The notes under the pieces are model-generated. The model was not told where the DNA came from and ran no database searches. It saw only the letters and a list, made by a program, of their open reading frames with translations. Below are positions 34,832 through 46,063 of a stretch of 64,000 bases of DNA, piece by piece. The DNA lies in assembly GCA_003054695.1 (NCBI GenBank), contig QAZA01000011.1, forward strand, positions 186,001 through 250,000. The letters run 5' to 3'. Origin of the DNA: Verrucomicrobia bacterium LW23 (GTDB lineage: Bacteria; Verrucomicrobiota; Verrucomicrobiia; Methylacidiphilales; UBA1321). Position 1 is the stretch's first letter, and every line of letters starts with the position of its first letter. A program made the position numbers and the translations under genes.

Positions 34832-36304
34832 CTACTTCCGGTTGTCTGGCACAATAATCGTAAGCCCCGCTTTTGGGTTCTCGGGATCTTCAATGCGGTT
34901 GATGCGCAGAATCTCCTCCGTCGTGGTGTTATACGCGGCGGCTATTTTGTCCAGAGTGTCGCCGGACTGCACCATGTAGGAGCGCCGCTTTTGCTCGGGC
35001 TGCTTCGGGCGCGCGGGGGCGGCAGGGGTGGGCGCGGGGGCGAGGGGAGCGGAGTTTCCGGAGGAGAACTCGGGCGACTGCGGGCCGCGATAGGTAGCAG
35101 GGGGTACCTCGTCGGCGCCGGGTTGCACGTAGCGGTTGGGGTCGGGCTGGCTCTCCGGGGTTCCGCCGCCGCCGCCGCGTGCTGCGGGGCGGGGGATTTC
35201 TTCGCCGGAACCAGCGTGGGCAGCGGGCGGCGGCGCGGGCGGCGGGATGTCGGAGGGATCGACCGCCTCGGCGCGCGGGATGGGGCGCTGGGGCTGGTTG
35301 CTACGGTTCTGGATCGATGTAGACGCGGGCGCGCCGGGCGCCGGGGTTGTGCTGCGCGAGCGCCCGAAGATATCGCGGCCGCCGCGTGCGGAAGTGGCGG
35401 GGGTGGAGAAGCCGTAATCAAGGAGGATGCGTGCGTCCACCCACTTGTTGGGGCTCTGCAGGATAATGAGTTGCAACTCGCGGCCATCGCGAATGACCGA
35501 GGCCGCGTAAGTGTGCTGCGAGGCGCGCGTCCAGCCGGTTTTTGCCGCGTCCATGCCCGGGTAGACCCCAAGCAGGCGGTTGTGATTTTTGATCGTTTCG
35601 GTCTTCGCCTTTGTGCGCAGCACAAAGTTCCGGGTGGAAGCGATTGTGCGTAACTCCGGTATTGACACTACTTTCTGAAAAATCCGCAGCAAATCTTCGG
35701 CCGTGGTGTACTGGTCCTTTTTAGGCAGGCCGTTAGGGCTGGCAAAGCGCGTATTGCGGCAACCCAGCTCGGCGGCGCGTGCGTTCATCATGTCGATGAA
35801 GTGGTCCAGCGAGCCGCCTGTGGTGCGGGCCAGGGCCATGGCCGTATCGTTGTCGCTGCCCAGCAGCAGCGAGTAAAGCAAGTCGTGAATCGGCACGGTT
35901 TCGCCCACTTTCAGCGGCACGGAGCTCGGCTCCACCTGGGTGTCCTCCAGCTCCACCACCACCACGCCGCCGGTGCCAAAGCGCTCGTACGTGAGGAGAG
36001 CGGTCATCAGCTTGGTGGTGCTGGCGGGGGCAAAGGGCTCGCTTATGTTGCGTTGCCACAATATCTTACGCGCCGTGGCGTCGTACAGCAGCGCGGCCTT
36101 GGCCTGAATCGCGTCGTCCATGGATAGGCTGGATTGCACGGTGCCGGCCTGGGGCACGCCCACGCTGGGGCTCGCCGGCTTTTTGGCGCGGGCCTTGGAT
36201 TTGTTGGCAGCGGTAGCCGCCGGTACAAAGGCAGCTGACAGCGCCAGTACCGCCAGCAGGCAATATTGCCAGAAGTTACTTGGGGAGAGAGGGTTGCGGG
36301 GCAT
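34832..36304 (-). CDS. D-alanyl-D-alanine carboxypeptidase (PBP5-type) with C-terminal LysM domain
   Basis: A 490-residue periplasmic enzyme that trims the D-Ala-D-Ala end of peptidoglycan peptides. ATG 36302-36304 starts a signal peptide (FWQYCLLAVLALSAAFVPAATA). The serine-hydrolase motifs are all present: SxxK at S95-K98 (STTK), SxN at S150-N152, and KTG at K255-G257. After the catalytic domain is a Pro/Ala/Arg-rich linker (about residues 290-440) and a LysM domain (VQSGDTLDKIAAAYNTTTEEILRINRI) at the C-terminus, which binds glycan. The start overlaps the 3' end of the preceding TPR gene by 29 bases, suggesting coupled expression. Confidence 0.93.
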   Translation of the reverse strand: MPRNPLSPSNFWQYCLLAVLALSAAFVPAATAANKSKARAKKPASPSVGVPQAGTVQSSLSMDDAIQAKAALLYDATARKILWQRNISEPFAPASTTKLMTALLTYERFGTGGVVVVELEDTQVEPSSVPLKVGETVPIHDLLYSLLLGSDNDTAMALARTTGGSLDHFIDMMNARAAELGCRNTRFASPNGLPKKDQYTTAEDLLRIFQKVVSIPELRTIASTRNFVLRTKAKTETIKNHNRLLGVYPGMDAAKTGWTRASQHTYAASVIRDGRELQLIILQSPNKWVDARILLDYGFSTPATSARGGRDIFGRSRSTTPAPGAPASTSIQNRSNQPQRPIPRAEAVDPSDIPPPAPPPAAHAGSGEEIPRPAARGGGGGTPESQPDPNRYVQPGADEVPPATYRGPQSPEFSSGNSAPLAPAPTPAAPARPKQPEQKRRSYMVQSGDTLDKIAAAYNTTTEEILRINRIEDPENPKAGLTIIVPDNRK

Positions 36305-38387
36305 CTTCTTTCTTCCGTGCGTTGGCCTTGGCTTGTTCCTGCTCTCTGGCTTTTTCCAGAGCAGCCTCGGCGGCATCAAGTTTGGGTTGAGCATCCTTAT
36401 GGTCAGGATTCGCTGCAATCAGTTTTTTCCACGTGGCAATGGCTTCCTCGGTGCGGCCCAGCTTAAGATAGCATTCCGCGAGGTGATCTAAAACCACAGG
36501 ATCGTCTTTTGTGAGGGTAACGGCCTTTTCGAGGGGTTGCAAGGCTTCAGAGAAGTTGCCCTGCTTAAAATATATCCACCCCAGAGTATCCAGGTACGCC
36601 CCGGTATCCGGCTGCTTCTTCAGCGATTTCTGGCTCAGATCGAGTGCCTCCTCCAGGTTGGTGCCCGCTTCCGCCCAGCAGTAGGCCAGCGAGTTCTGGA
36701 TCTCCGGGTGATCCGGAAACTGTTTGTTGGCGGCGCGCAGGGTGGCTTCGGAGCGATCTCGATCGCCGCCAAGTTCCTGCGAGAAAGCGAGTTCCAGATA
36801 AAAATTCGGCCCGAGCAGGTCCGGATCATTCACCTCGGCCAGGGTCTTGGCCTGCTGCAACGCATTCACAGCCTCCTCGTACTTTTTTTGCTGGCGGAAT
36901 ACGAGGGCCTGAGCAAAGAAAACGCGGGCGACGGACGGGAACCGGCGGCGCGCGGCGGCAATCGTATCCGCCGCCTTATCTACCTTGCGCTGAAGCAGTT
37001 GCGACATAGTCAGCATCAGGTACGGGTTGGCGTAGGGCGGCAGCAGATTGACGGCCAACTGGTAGTTGGCCTCGGCCTTTTCGGGCTGCTTCAGGTTGTC
37101 GTAGCAGCGGCCCAGATCAAAGTAGTAGTCCCATTGGGTGGGGTCGGACTTGGCGAGCTCCTCCAGCACGGCCGCCGCCTTCTCCCAGTTTTGCGCGGCG
37201 ATGTAGCGCTCGGTGAGCGCGCGGCGCAGGTCGGGCATGTCGGGCTTAAGCTTGTAGGCTTCCTCGTACAGCTTCAGGCCCTCGGCGTTGCGGCCGGCCT
37301 TCTCCTCCAGCGCGCCCAGTTTGACGAGGACGGCGGTGTTGTTGGGGTCGAGCTTTTGCGCTTCCTTAAGGTGCGCGGTGGCGGATTCGGTCTTGTCGAG
37401 GATTAACTCATAATCGGCCATAGTGGCCAGCAGGTCCGCGGTGGGAGGGCCGACCGCGAGCGCTTTCTCGTAGATCGGCAGCACGCGCGCGGCAATCTCC
37501 TTGATTTCCTTGGTGCTTTGCGCCATGGACTCCGCGTAGATGTTGGCAATGCGCACCCAGAAGGCGGCGTTGCCTGCGCTGGATTTGGCGGCGTCCTCGA
37601 TAACAGTGAGGGCCTCGCCGGGTTTGCCGTCGTCGCCGTACATCTGAAAGAGTACAGAGTAGGCGAGGACTTCGTCCGGGGCGCGTTCGATGGCGTCACG
37701 GGCGTACTTGAGGGCTTCGGTCTTGTTCTTTTGAAAGCGGGCCACCTCGGCGGCGAGGGCGCGGAGGGTGCCGGAATCCGGGGTGGCTTCGATGCCCTTT
37801 TTGAGGAGGGTCATCGCTTTTTCGGGCTGGTTGCGGTTGATGAGGGGCTTGTAGATACGGATGTATACCTCGACGATCGACGCGTCAAGCTTCAGCACTT
37901 CCTCATACAACGGCATCGCCGCCGAGAAGCCTTCCTCGTCGTGAACGCGGATGGCTTCGGCAAACAGCGCCGCGGCCTTGGCCTTGCGCTCGTTCTCCGG
38001 GCGCAGTTTGGCCGGCACTACCTTTTCGGGGCGCGGATCTTCGGCCGTGGCCGCCGACATTTCGGGGTCGGGAGCGGCCTCGCCTACGGGCTTTTGGCCT
38101 TCATCACCAGCGTTTGGCTGCTGCTCCTTCTTGACGCGTCGCGCGGCGTGGGCCGGCGTAAGTGCGGCGTCGCCCGCGGCGGCAACAAGCAGCGCCAGGG
38201 CAAGCAGCAGGGGGAGGGCAAGGCGGACGCGCAACCACGCGGCGCCCGGGCGGGGGCGCGACAACACCGCCGGCACGGGAGCGGGCCGGACCGCAGCCGC
38301 GAGGGCGGATTGCGGTGTCGGCACGCGCTCCCTGCCGCCGGCGGCGGTGATGGTGGCGCAACAACGGTGTTGGTTGGGCAGGGACAT
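36276..38387 (-). CDS. Large TPR-repeat protein with signal peptide
   Basis: A 703-residue protein made of tetratricopeptide repeats from about residue 120 to 690 (many blocks of the type LDTLGWIYFKQGNFSEALQPLEKAV). A signal peptide or anchor is at residues about 55-75 (LALPLLLALALLVAAAGDAALTPAHAA), preceded by an unusually long Arg/Pro-rich segment, so the true start may be further in. ATG 38385-38387 is used; a GTG at 38394 is an alternative. Upstream is the COX24/S22-like small gene; downstream the carboxypeptidase gene overlaps. It may organise a periplasmic complex around peptidoglycan; that is inference. Confidence 0.85.
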   Translation of the reverse strand: MSLPNQHRCCATITAAGGRERVPTPQSALAAAVRPAPVPAVLSRPRPGAAWLRVRLALPLLLALALLVAAAGDAALTPAHAARRVKKEQQPNAGDEGQKPVGEAAPDPEMSAATAEDPRPEKVVPAKLRPENERKAKAAALFAEAIRVHDEEGFSAAMPLYEEVLKLDASIVEVYIRIYKPLINRNQPEKAMTLLKKGIEATPDSGTLRALAAEVARFQKNKTEALKYARDAIERAPDEVLAYSVLFQMYGDDGKPGEALTVIEDAAKSSAGNAAFWVRIANIYAESMAQSTKEIKEIAARVLPIYEKALAVGPPTADLLATMADYELILDKTESATAHLKEAQKLDPNNTAVLVKLGALEEKAGRNAEGLKLYEEAYKLKPDMPDLRRALTERYIAAQNWEKAAAVLEELAKSDPTQWDYYFDLGRCYDNLKQPEKAEANYQLAVNLLPPYANPYLMLTMSQLLQRKVDKAADTIAAARRRFPSVARVFFAQALVFRQQKKYEEAVNALQQAKTLAEVNDPDLLGPNFYLELAFSQELGGDRDRSEATLRAANKQFPDHPEIQNSLAYCWAEAGTNLEEALDLSQKSLKKQPDTGAYLDTLGWIYFKQGNFSEALQPLEKAVTLTKDDPVVLDHLAECYLKLGRTEEAIATWKKLIAANPDHKDAQPKLDAAEAALEKAREQEQAKANARKKEDAPQPSLPK

Positions 38388-38413
38388 CTGGGGCACGCGC
38401 GTAGCGTAGCGCC

Positions 38414-38518
38414 TCAGGCCTTGTAACGCAAACGCTTCTTGTGACGGTTAGCGCGCATGCGCTTGCGGCGTTTGTGGTTGTTGATCTTGGACTTACGGCG
38501 CTTTTTGAGGGAACCCAT
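38414..38518 (-). CDS. AURKAIP1/COX24-domain small ribosomal protein (bS22-like), 34 residues
   Basis: A very short gene with ATG 38516-38518 and stop TGA 38414-38416. The product has 34 residues, 19 of them Lys or Arg, with the family core KINNHKRRKRMRANRHKKR. This matches the COX24/AURKAIP1 C-terminal domain found in mycobacterial bS22 and mitochondrial mS38. It would bind rRNA of the small subunit. The gene sits just upstream of the large TPR gene and downstream of hisG in the same direction. Confidence 0.85.
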   Translation of the reverse strand: MGSLKKRRKSKINNHKRRKRMRANRHKKRLRYKA

Positions 38519-38688
38519 AGGACTGGTGCGTGTTGCTTGTAGGTTAAGCAGCAAGGCGTCCCCCGTTATCCGCCGCGTCGCTGCGGGAGACCGTGAGGCT
38601 GGGCCGTTGCTGAAAGTTTAGGAGAGAAAGTGTTTGGTGGAGAAAGACTTGCGAAGGGATGCGAGCCACGGTGTAAGGATCAGCCGGC

Positions 38689-39570
38689 TTAGTACACCAC
38701 TTTGTTCAGTGGGTACTCGATAATGCCTTCCGCGCCCAGGTCCTTGAGCTGAGGGATGATTTCGCGCACAACCGTCTCGTCGATAATGGTTTCGATCGCC
38801 ACCCAATCGGCCTGGGCCAGGGGGGAGACCGTCGGGTTGCGCAGCGCGGGAAGGCAGTCGAGAAGCTGCGGGAGCGAGTCCTTGCGCACGTTCATTTTGA
38901 GGCCGACTTTGCTGCGTGCGTTGAGGGCTCCCTGCAGCAGCAGCGCCAGGTTTTCCAGCTTTTTGCGTGCGGCGGGGTCCTCCCACGTCTGCAGGTTGCA
39001 GATGAGCTGCGGGTAGCTTTCCATCAGGGTGTCGACAATGCGCAATTTGTTGGCGCGCAGAGAGTTACCTGTTTCGGTAATATCAACAATCGCGTCGACA
39101 AGCTCCGGCACCTTTACCTCGGTGGCGCCCCAGCTGAACTCAATGCTGGCTTTGACGCCGTGGGCGTCCAGGTAACGCTCGACGAGTCCGACGACTTCCG
39201 TCGCAATGCGTTTACCTTCAAGGTCTTTGGGGCCCTGGATGGGGGAATCCTCCGGCACGGCCAGTACCCAGCGGGCGGGCAGGCTGGTGGCACGGTTGTA
39301 GCGTAAATCGGCCAGCACGTGCACGGGCATGTTGTTTTCGGCAATCCAGTCCTTGCCGGTAATGCCGAAATCGAGAAAGCCTTTGGCGATGTAGCGGCTC
39401 ATCTCCTGGGCGCGGAGAAGGCGCGCGTCAAAATCGCGGTCGTTGATATACGGCTTGTAGCCGCGGCTGGAAACGTTGACGACAAAGCCGGCCTTGCCCA
39501 GCAACTCAATGGTGGGTTCCTCCAGGCTGCCTTTGGGCAAACCAAAACGTAATGGCCGGCTGAGATTCAT
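38689..39570 (-). CDS. hisG: ATP phosphoribosyltransferase, long form
   Basis: A 293-residue HisG, first step of histidine biosynthesis (ATP plus PRPP). It is the long form: catalytic domains I and II ([18 protein letters not shown] start; the PRPP loop [17 protein letters not shown]) followed by a regulatory ACT-like C-terminal domain of about 75 residues ([20 protein letters not shown] ... [18 protein letters not shown]), so it should be feedback-inhibited by histidine and not need HisZ. Start ATG 39568-39570. Other his genes are not in the window. Confidence 0.94.
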   Translation of the reverse strand: MNLSRPLRFGLPKGSLEEPTIELLGKAGFVVNVSSRGYKPYINDRDFDARLLRAQEMSRYIAKGFLDFGITGKDWIAENNMPVHVLADLRYNRATSLPARWVLAVPEDSPIQGPKDLEGKRIATEVVGLVERYLDAHGVKASIEFSWGATEVKVPELVDAIVDITETGNSLRANKLRIVDTLMESYPQLICNLQTWEDPAARKKLENLALLLQGALNARSKVGLKMNVRKDSLPQLLDCLPALRNPTVSPLAQADWVAIETIIDETVVREIIPQLKDLGAEGIIEYPLNKVVY

Positions 39571-39629
39571 GGGGAAAGCTGGGAATGATGCCTTAGCCCA
39601 TGCAAAGCGTCAAGTGCAATTCGCAAAAA

Positions 39630-39720
39630 AACACCCGTTGCCGGCGACGGAGATGCGATGCTTCAGCGCGCCGGCGTAACTGCCTGCGCCGAAGCCGCTT
39701 CTGTCGCGGCAACGGGTGTT
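39630..39720 (-). terminator. Extended hairpin with T-run downstream of the DUF883 gene
   Basis: A perfect 14-bp outer stem, AACACCCGTTGCCG paired with CGGCAACGGGTGTT (39630-39643 and 39707-39720), encloses 63 bases with further pairing (CGAC/GTCG and GATGCTTC/GAAGC). On the minus strand the 3' stem is followed directly by a run of seven T (39625-39631), the layout of an intrinsic terminator but with a much larger loop than usual. It ends the DUF883 transcript before hisG begins; it could alternatively be a small RNA. Confidence 0.65.
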
Positions 39721-39766
39721 GTGGGAAGGTGAAAGGTTGGAAGTAAGCGGCCAACGGCGCGAAGCT

Positions 39767-40063
39767 TTAGCGGCGCACAATCAGCACGCCTAGCACAAAG
39801 CCAACCGCGGCGGCAATACCCACGGATTCCCAGGGATTATCGCGCACATACTGGTCGACAGTCATAGCGGCCTTTTTGGAGGAGTCGGCTACCTTGCCGC
39901 TGGCGACAACGGCATTCTCCTTAACGGTGCCGTAACCGCTGGATATAGAAGTGCTTACGTTCTTATAGGCGGTGGAACCGGCCTCTTTAATAGCAGCGAG
40001 ACCGCGGTTAGCGCTCTCGGACAACTGGCTGATAGCCTTCTCGGAATTCGTTTCGATGCTCAT
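39767..40063 (-). CDS. DUF883 (YqjD/ElaB)-type stress protein with C-terminal membrane anchor
   Basis: A 98-residue protein of the YqjD/ElaB/YgaM family: an amphipathic helical N-terminal half (NSEKAISQLSESANRGLAAIKEAG), a centre with repeated SSxxxA units, and a C-terminal hydrophobic helix (WESVGIAAAVGFVLGVLIVRR) that anchors it in the inner membrane. Family members bind ribosomes at the membrane in stationary phase. A good promoter is seen 170 bases upstream and a strong terminator downstream. Confidence 0.88.
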   Translation of the reverse strand: MSIETNSEKAISQLSESANRGLAAIKEAGSTAYKNVSTSISSGYGTVKENAVVASGKVADSSKKAAMTVDQYVRDNPWESVGIAAAVGFVLGVLIVRR

Positions 40064-40239
40064 GTTACAGGATTAGTTGTGTTGTGGTGGAGGGATAGGG
40101 TGTGTTGCTCTCTCGCAGTCGCTGCTCGGCGCGGATGTTTTTTGGATATAACGACCTGCCAGATGCGTTGTGCTGCCATTGCGTGCGCCGAAGAGCGACT
40201 GCAAGAAGCTGTGACTGAACTCGATACACGCGTCCTTCT

Positions 40240-40268
40240 AGTATAGCACAACGTTTGGGGATTCTCAA
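40240..40268 (-). promoter_or_regulatory. Strong sigma-70-type promoter of the DUF883 gene
   Basis: Reading leftward, TTGAGA (40268-40263), a 17-base spacer and TATACT (40245-40240). Both boxes are near consensus. Start expected near 40232, giving a 5' leader of about 170 bases, long enough to carry regulation. Confidence 0.6.
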
Positions 40269-40317
40269 GTTGCACGCGAGGTTTGCGATGAAACGATGGC
40301 GTTAAGGAAAGATCGAA

Positions 40318-40346
40318 TTGCGATGACGGACGGTTTCAGCTAGTCT
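40318..40346 (+). promoter_or_regulatory. Candidate promoter of prlF-yhaV, possibly leaderless
   Basis: TTGCGA (40318-40323), 17 bases, TAGTCT (40341-40346). The ATG at 40353 is only 7 bases downstream, so the transcript would start at or near the start codon. No Shine-Dalgarno sequence is visible before that ATG, which agrees. Confidence 0.4.
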
Positions 40347-40352
40347 TCTGTT

Positions 40353-40754
40353 ATGGAGATTGTTGCTGAGGACACGATCTGGCAGAAGCCTGACGAGCCC
40401 ATTACCGTGCGTGGCATTGTGGAGGCTCTGAAGCTTCGAAAAAGAGGCGGGTCCAGATTCGTCCGTTTTACACTTCAGGACAATGGCAGCCTGGTAATCC
40501 AGGTTGTAGGGGATGCCGTGCGCAAGGCTCGTAAAGCGCGTAGCAAGCCAGTCAGGTCAATCCCGTCCTCGAGAGAGGGGAAGCCCGAGGAACTGAGCTT
40601 GACTGAGAAGGCGTTTCTCGACCTCCTCGCCAAAGATATCGATGAGAACCCCCACACGCTTGTCCCAGTCACAGTCGAGATGGTGGAGCGCAGAATGGCT
40701 TTGGTGGAAGGTGTCGACGTCGATCTGGATGGGCCGCTCGAAGGCGAGGATTAA
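40353..40754 (+). CDS. prlF: PrlF-type antitoxin of a PrlF-YhaV system
   Basis: A 133-residue protein. The N-terminal half is a swapped-hairpin AbrB-like DNA-binding module (VRGIVEALKLRKRGGSRFVRFTL), and the C-terminal half contains SLTEKAFLDLLAKDIDENPHTLVPV followed by ALVEGVDVDLDGPL, the family's toxin-binding segment. It neutralises YhaV and autorepresses the operon. The pair is less GC-rich than its neighbours, which suggests acquisition by transfer. Confidence 0.88.
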   Translation: MEIVAEDTIWQKPDEPITVRGIVEALKLRKRGGSRFVRFTLQDNGSLVIQVVGDAVRKARKARSKPVRSIPSSREGKPEELSLTEKAFLDLLAKDIDENPHTLVPVTVEMVERRMALVEGVDVDLDGPLEGED

Positions 40755-40783
40755 GTAGCTGCCTGGCTCAAATCTGATTCGAA

Positions 40784-41311
40784 ATGGTCAGACGCAAACA
40801 GCAATCTCCCCGCAGTTCCCATCCTGGAGAAAAACCATCGTCACCTGTAGCCGTTCGAAACGGCTGGGCCATTTATGAACATCCACGTTTTTATGAACAG
40901 ATTGAGCAATTGTATGGTGAAGTGGAACAGCTGAAAGCAAAAGATGCGATTGGTTACAAGAGCAAGAAAGAGGCAAAGTTGCTGGATGCGATTCTGAAAA
41001 TCGAGCTTCAGATCATTCCCGCTGACCCCGCCAACCCTCGATTTCGCCTCGGCAAAGCACTTGGAGAATACGAGGACTGGCAGCGGGCCAAGTTTTTTGA
41101 CGGACGATACCGCCTGTTCTTTCGATTCAGCAGTGTGGATAAAGCAATAGTTGTGGCTTGGGTAAATGATGAAGATTCGCTCCGCACGTACGGCAGTAAG
41201 ACGGATGCGTATCACGTATTCAGCGGAATGCTTCAAAGCGGAGATCCTCCTTCGGAATGGAGTGCGCTGTTAGCCCAGGCTAAAGCCTTGAAGCATAGAC
41301 GTGGCCGGTAG
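40784..41311 (+). CDS. yhaV: YhaV-type toxin (RelE-like ribonuclease)
   Basis: A 175-residue RelE-superfamily ribonuclease that cleaves mRNA. The signature regions of YhaV are all visible: WAIYEHPRFYEQIEQLYGEVEQL near the start, ADPANPRFRLGKALG, AKFFDGRYRLFFRFS, VVAWVNDEDSLRTYGSKTDAYHVFSGML. A basic Lys/Arg/Pro extension of about 22 residues precedes the fold. Start ATG 40784 is 29 bases after prlF. The toxin is expected to be held by PrlF. Confidence 0.88.
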   Translation: MVRRKQQSPRSSHPGEKPSSPVAVRNGWAIYEHPRFYEQIEQLYGEVEQLKAKDAIGYKSKKEAKLLDAILKIELQIIPADPANPRFRLGKALGEYEDWQRAKFFDGRYRLFFRFSSVDKAIVVAWVNDEDSLRTYGSKTDAYHVFSGMLQSGDPPSEWSALLAQAKALKHRRGR

Positions 41312-41386
41312 CGGAACGCGCAACGCCCCGCCCCGGAATTTCTCCCGGAACGGGCTCGCATTGCCAGACGTCACCTGTCCAACATG

Positions 41387-41413
41387 CAGGGCACCCACCT
41401 TTGGGGTGCCCTG
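41387..41413. terminator. Bidirectional terminator between yhaV and clpB
   Basis: CAGGGCACCC pairs with GGGTGCCCTG across a loop of about 7 bases (ACCTTTG) in the gap between the converging yhaV and clpB genes. The stem is perfect and 10 bp long. No T-run follows on the plus strand. Confidence 0.7.
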
Positions 41414-41422
41414 AGCCATCTC

Positions 41423-44050
<2,628 letters not shown>

Positions 44051-44348
44051 AAGTCAATATACCTCAACTTTCGTATTGAGACAGTAATGCGCAAGGATCG
44101 AGCCATATGGAGTAATTGAGGTTCAATATATGTAAACGCTTGATAGTGAGACGAATAGCAGAGGAAATGCCAAAAAGAATATTCGTATAAGGGAGACATA
44201 TTGGCTCATTGCCTCAAGGTTGTACTGGCGACATTGCCCTCTAGTGTCATTATGGCTCATGCGGCGTCCAAAAGCCAATTCTCTTCGCACAGCTTGCATC
44301 GGCGCGATTTATGCTTACGATTGCGGCGGCGCCTCGCCCACCCCCCTT

Positions 44349-45962
44349 ATGCATACCGAGCCTGTTCCTCCCCTCGCAGCATTTCCGGAAGCGTTTGAAG
44401 TAGTTGTGCCGCAATTGTTTCAGAAAGAATACCTTGTCGCTGGCGAGCTCCGCACCGCTACCGCGGTAAAAGAGGTGCTCTCGCCTATGGGCACGCTCTC
44501 GGGCGGGGAATTTCGCCCGGTGGTGCTTGGGCACGTGCCCAAACTGGGGCGCGACGAGGCGATGGAGGTGCTTAAAGCCGCGGTTGCCGCCTACAAACAA
44601 GGGCATGGCGACTGGCCGACCGCAACGGTGGGCGAGCGCGTGGCCGCGGTGGAAAACTTTGTGGCTCTGATGGTTAAGGAGCGAGAGCCGGTCGTCTCCA
44701 TGCTGATGTGGGAGATCGGCAAAACGCGGGGCGACAGCGAGAAGGAGTTCGACCGCACCGTGGGCTACCTGCGCGACACCATCGAGGCGGTGCGCGATCT
44801 CGATCGCGACGGGTCGAGGCCGACAATTGTGGAGGGCATTTACGGGCAAATCCGGCGCATGCCACTTGGTGTTGTCTTGTGCATGGGTCCATTCAACTAT
44901 CCGTTGAATGAGACGTTTGCCACGCTGCTTCCCGCGCTCATCATGGGCAATACGGTTATCTTCAAGCCGCCGAAGTTTGGGACGTTGCTTTTTGGTTACC
45001 TGCTGTCGGCTTTTCAGAAGGCTTTTCCGCCTGGTGTTGTCAACATGTTGTATGGCGACGGCCGCACCGTGGTGCCGCCCGTCATGGAGTCCGGGCTAAT
45101 CGATGTGCTGGCGCTGATTGGCAGCAGCAATGCGGCCAATACGCTCAAAAAGTCGCACCCCAAGCCCAACCGGCTACGCTGCATACTGGGGCTGGACGCG
45201 AAGAACGCGGCGATTATTCTGCCCGATGCGGATGTTGACAATGCGGTAACAGAATGTGTACTGGGCACGCTCAGCTTTAACGGCCAGCGTTGCACGGCCA
45301 TCAAGATGATTTATGTACACAAGTCCATAGCGGATGACTTTTTGTCGCGCCTGGCCAAAGCGGTCGACTCCCTCAAAATGGGCATGCCGTGGGAGAAGGG
45401 CGTAAGCATTACGCCGTTGCCGGAGAACAACAAAGCGGCCACGCTGCACGGTTACGTTCAGGACGCGATTGACAACGGTGCGGTGGTTTACAATACGTCG
45501 CGCGGCAACCAAAGCTTCCACACGTTCTTTGCCCCGACGATAGTGGTGGGCGTGGGCGAAAAGTGCAAGCTTTACACCGTGGAGCAATTTGGCCCAATCA
45601 TTCCCGTGCAAGTGTTTACGGAGGTGAGCGAGCCGATCGAATACATTACGAATGGTTATTTTGGTCAACAAGTCAGCCTTTTTGGCAGCGATCCGACGGA
45701 GATCGGCGGGCTGATCGATCCGCTCGTCAACCAGGTGTGCCGCGTCAACATCAACAGCCAGTGCCAGCGCGGGCCCGACGTGTTCCCCTTCAACGGGCGC
45801 AAGGATTCGGCAGAAGGTACTCTCTCCGTGACAGATGCGCTGCGCAGCTTCAGCATCCGCGCCCTGGTTGCCGGCAAGCTGACGCCGGGTAACAAGGTGC
45901 TGATTAAAGAGATCATCCGAACGCGTAGTTCCAGCTTTGTCAATACGGACTACCTCCTGTAA
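44349..45962 (+). CDS. Aldehyde dehydrogenase family, non-phosphorylating glyceraldehyde-3-phosphate dehydrogenase (GapN-like)
   Basis: A 537-residue enzyme expected to oxidise glyceraldehyde 3-phosphate to 3-phosphoglycerate with NADP. ATG 44349 was chosen; the frame upstream is unlikely. The catalytic Cys is C315 in FNGQRCTAIKM. Substrate-binding features PFNYPLNETF (N183 region) and cofactor lysine in KPPKFG match the GapN group. In the family a general-base Glu is in an ELGGK motif; here that region is GLDAKN at 281-286, with Gly in place of the Glu position. C-terminal VNINSQCQRGPDVFPFNGRKDS is typical of GapN. It is divergent from clpB. Confidence 0.85.
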   Translation: MHTEPVPPLAAFPEAFEVVVPQLFQKEYLVAGELRTATAVKEVLSPMGTLSGGEFRPVVLGHVPKLGRDEAMEVLKAAVAAYKQGHGDWPTATVGERVAAVENFVALMVKEREPVVSMLMWEIGKTRGDSEKEFDRTVGYLRDTIEAVRDLDRDGSRPTIVEGIYGQIRRMPLGVVLCMGPFNYPLNETFATLLPALIMGNTVIFKPPKFGTLLFGYLLSAFQKAFPPGVVNMLYGDGRTVVPPVMESGLIDVLALIGSSNAANTLKKSHPKPNRLRCILGLDAKNAAIILPDADVDNAVTECVLGTLSFNGQRCTAIKMIYVHKSIADDFLSRLAKAVDSLKMGMPWEKGVSITPLPENNKAATLHGYVQDAIDNGAVVYNTSRGNQSFHTFFAPTIVVGVGEKCKLYTVEQFGPIIPVQVFTEVSEPIEYITNGYFGQQVSLFGSDPTEIGGLIDPLVNQVCRVNINSQCQRGPDVFPFNGRKDSAEGTLSVTDALRSFSIRALVAGKLTPGNKVLIKEIIRTRSSSFVNTDYLL

Positions 45963-46063
45963 GTTAGGGGCCCGGCAACCCGACGTTGCCGACTTTTTCT
46001 GATTCAACCCGCCCCGGCCAACGTGCCGGCCGCGGCCTCGTCGCCCTTTGTAATCCGTTGCCT

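Noticed and set aside
40105-40268. Small ORFs on the minus strand in the DUF883 leader
   Set aside because: They start at weak codons, have no family resemblance and overlap the predicted promoter.
44105-44126. Heat-shock (sigma-32) promoter of clpB
   Set aside because: TTGAAC and CCATAT are present but spacing and extended -10 do not fit well, so it is not listed as a feature.
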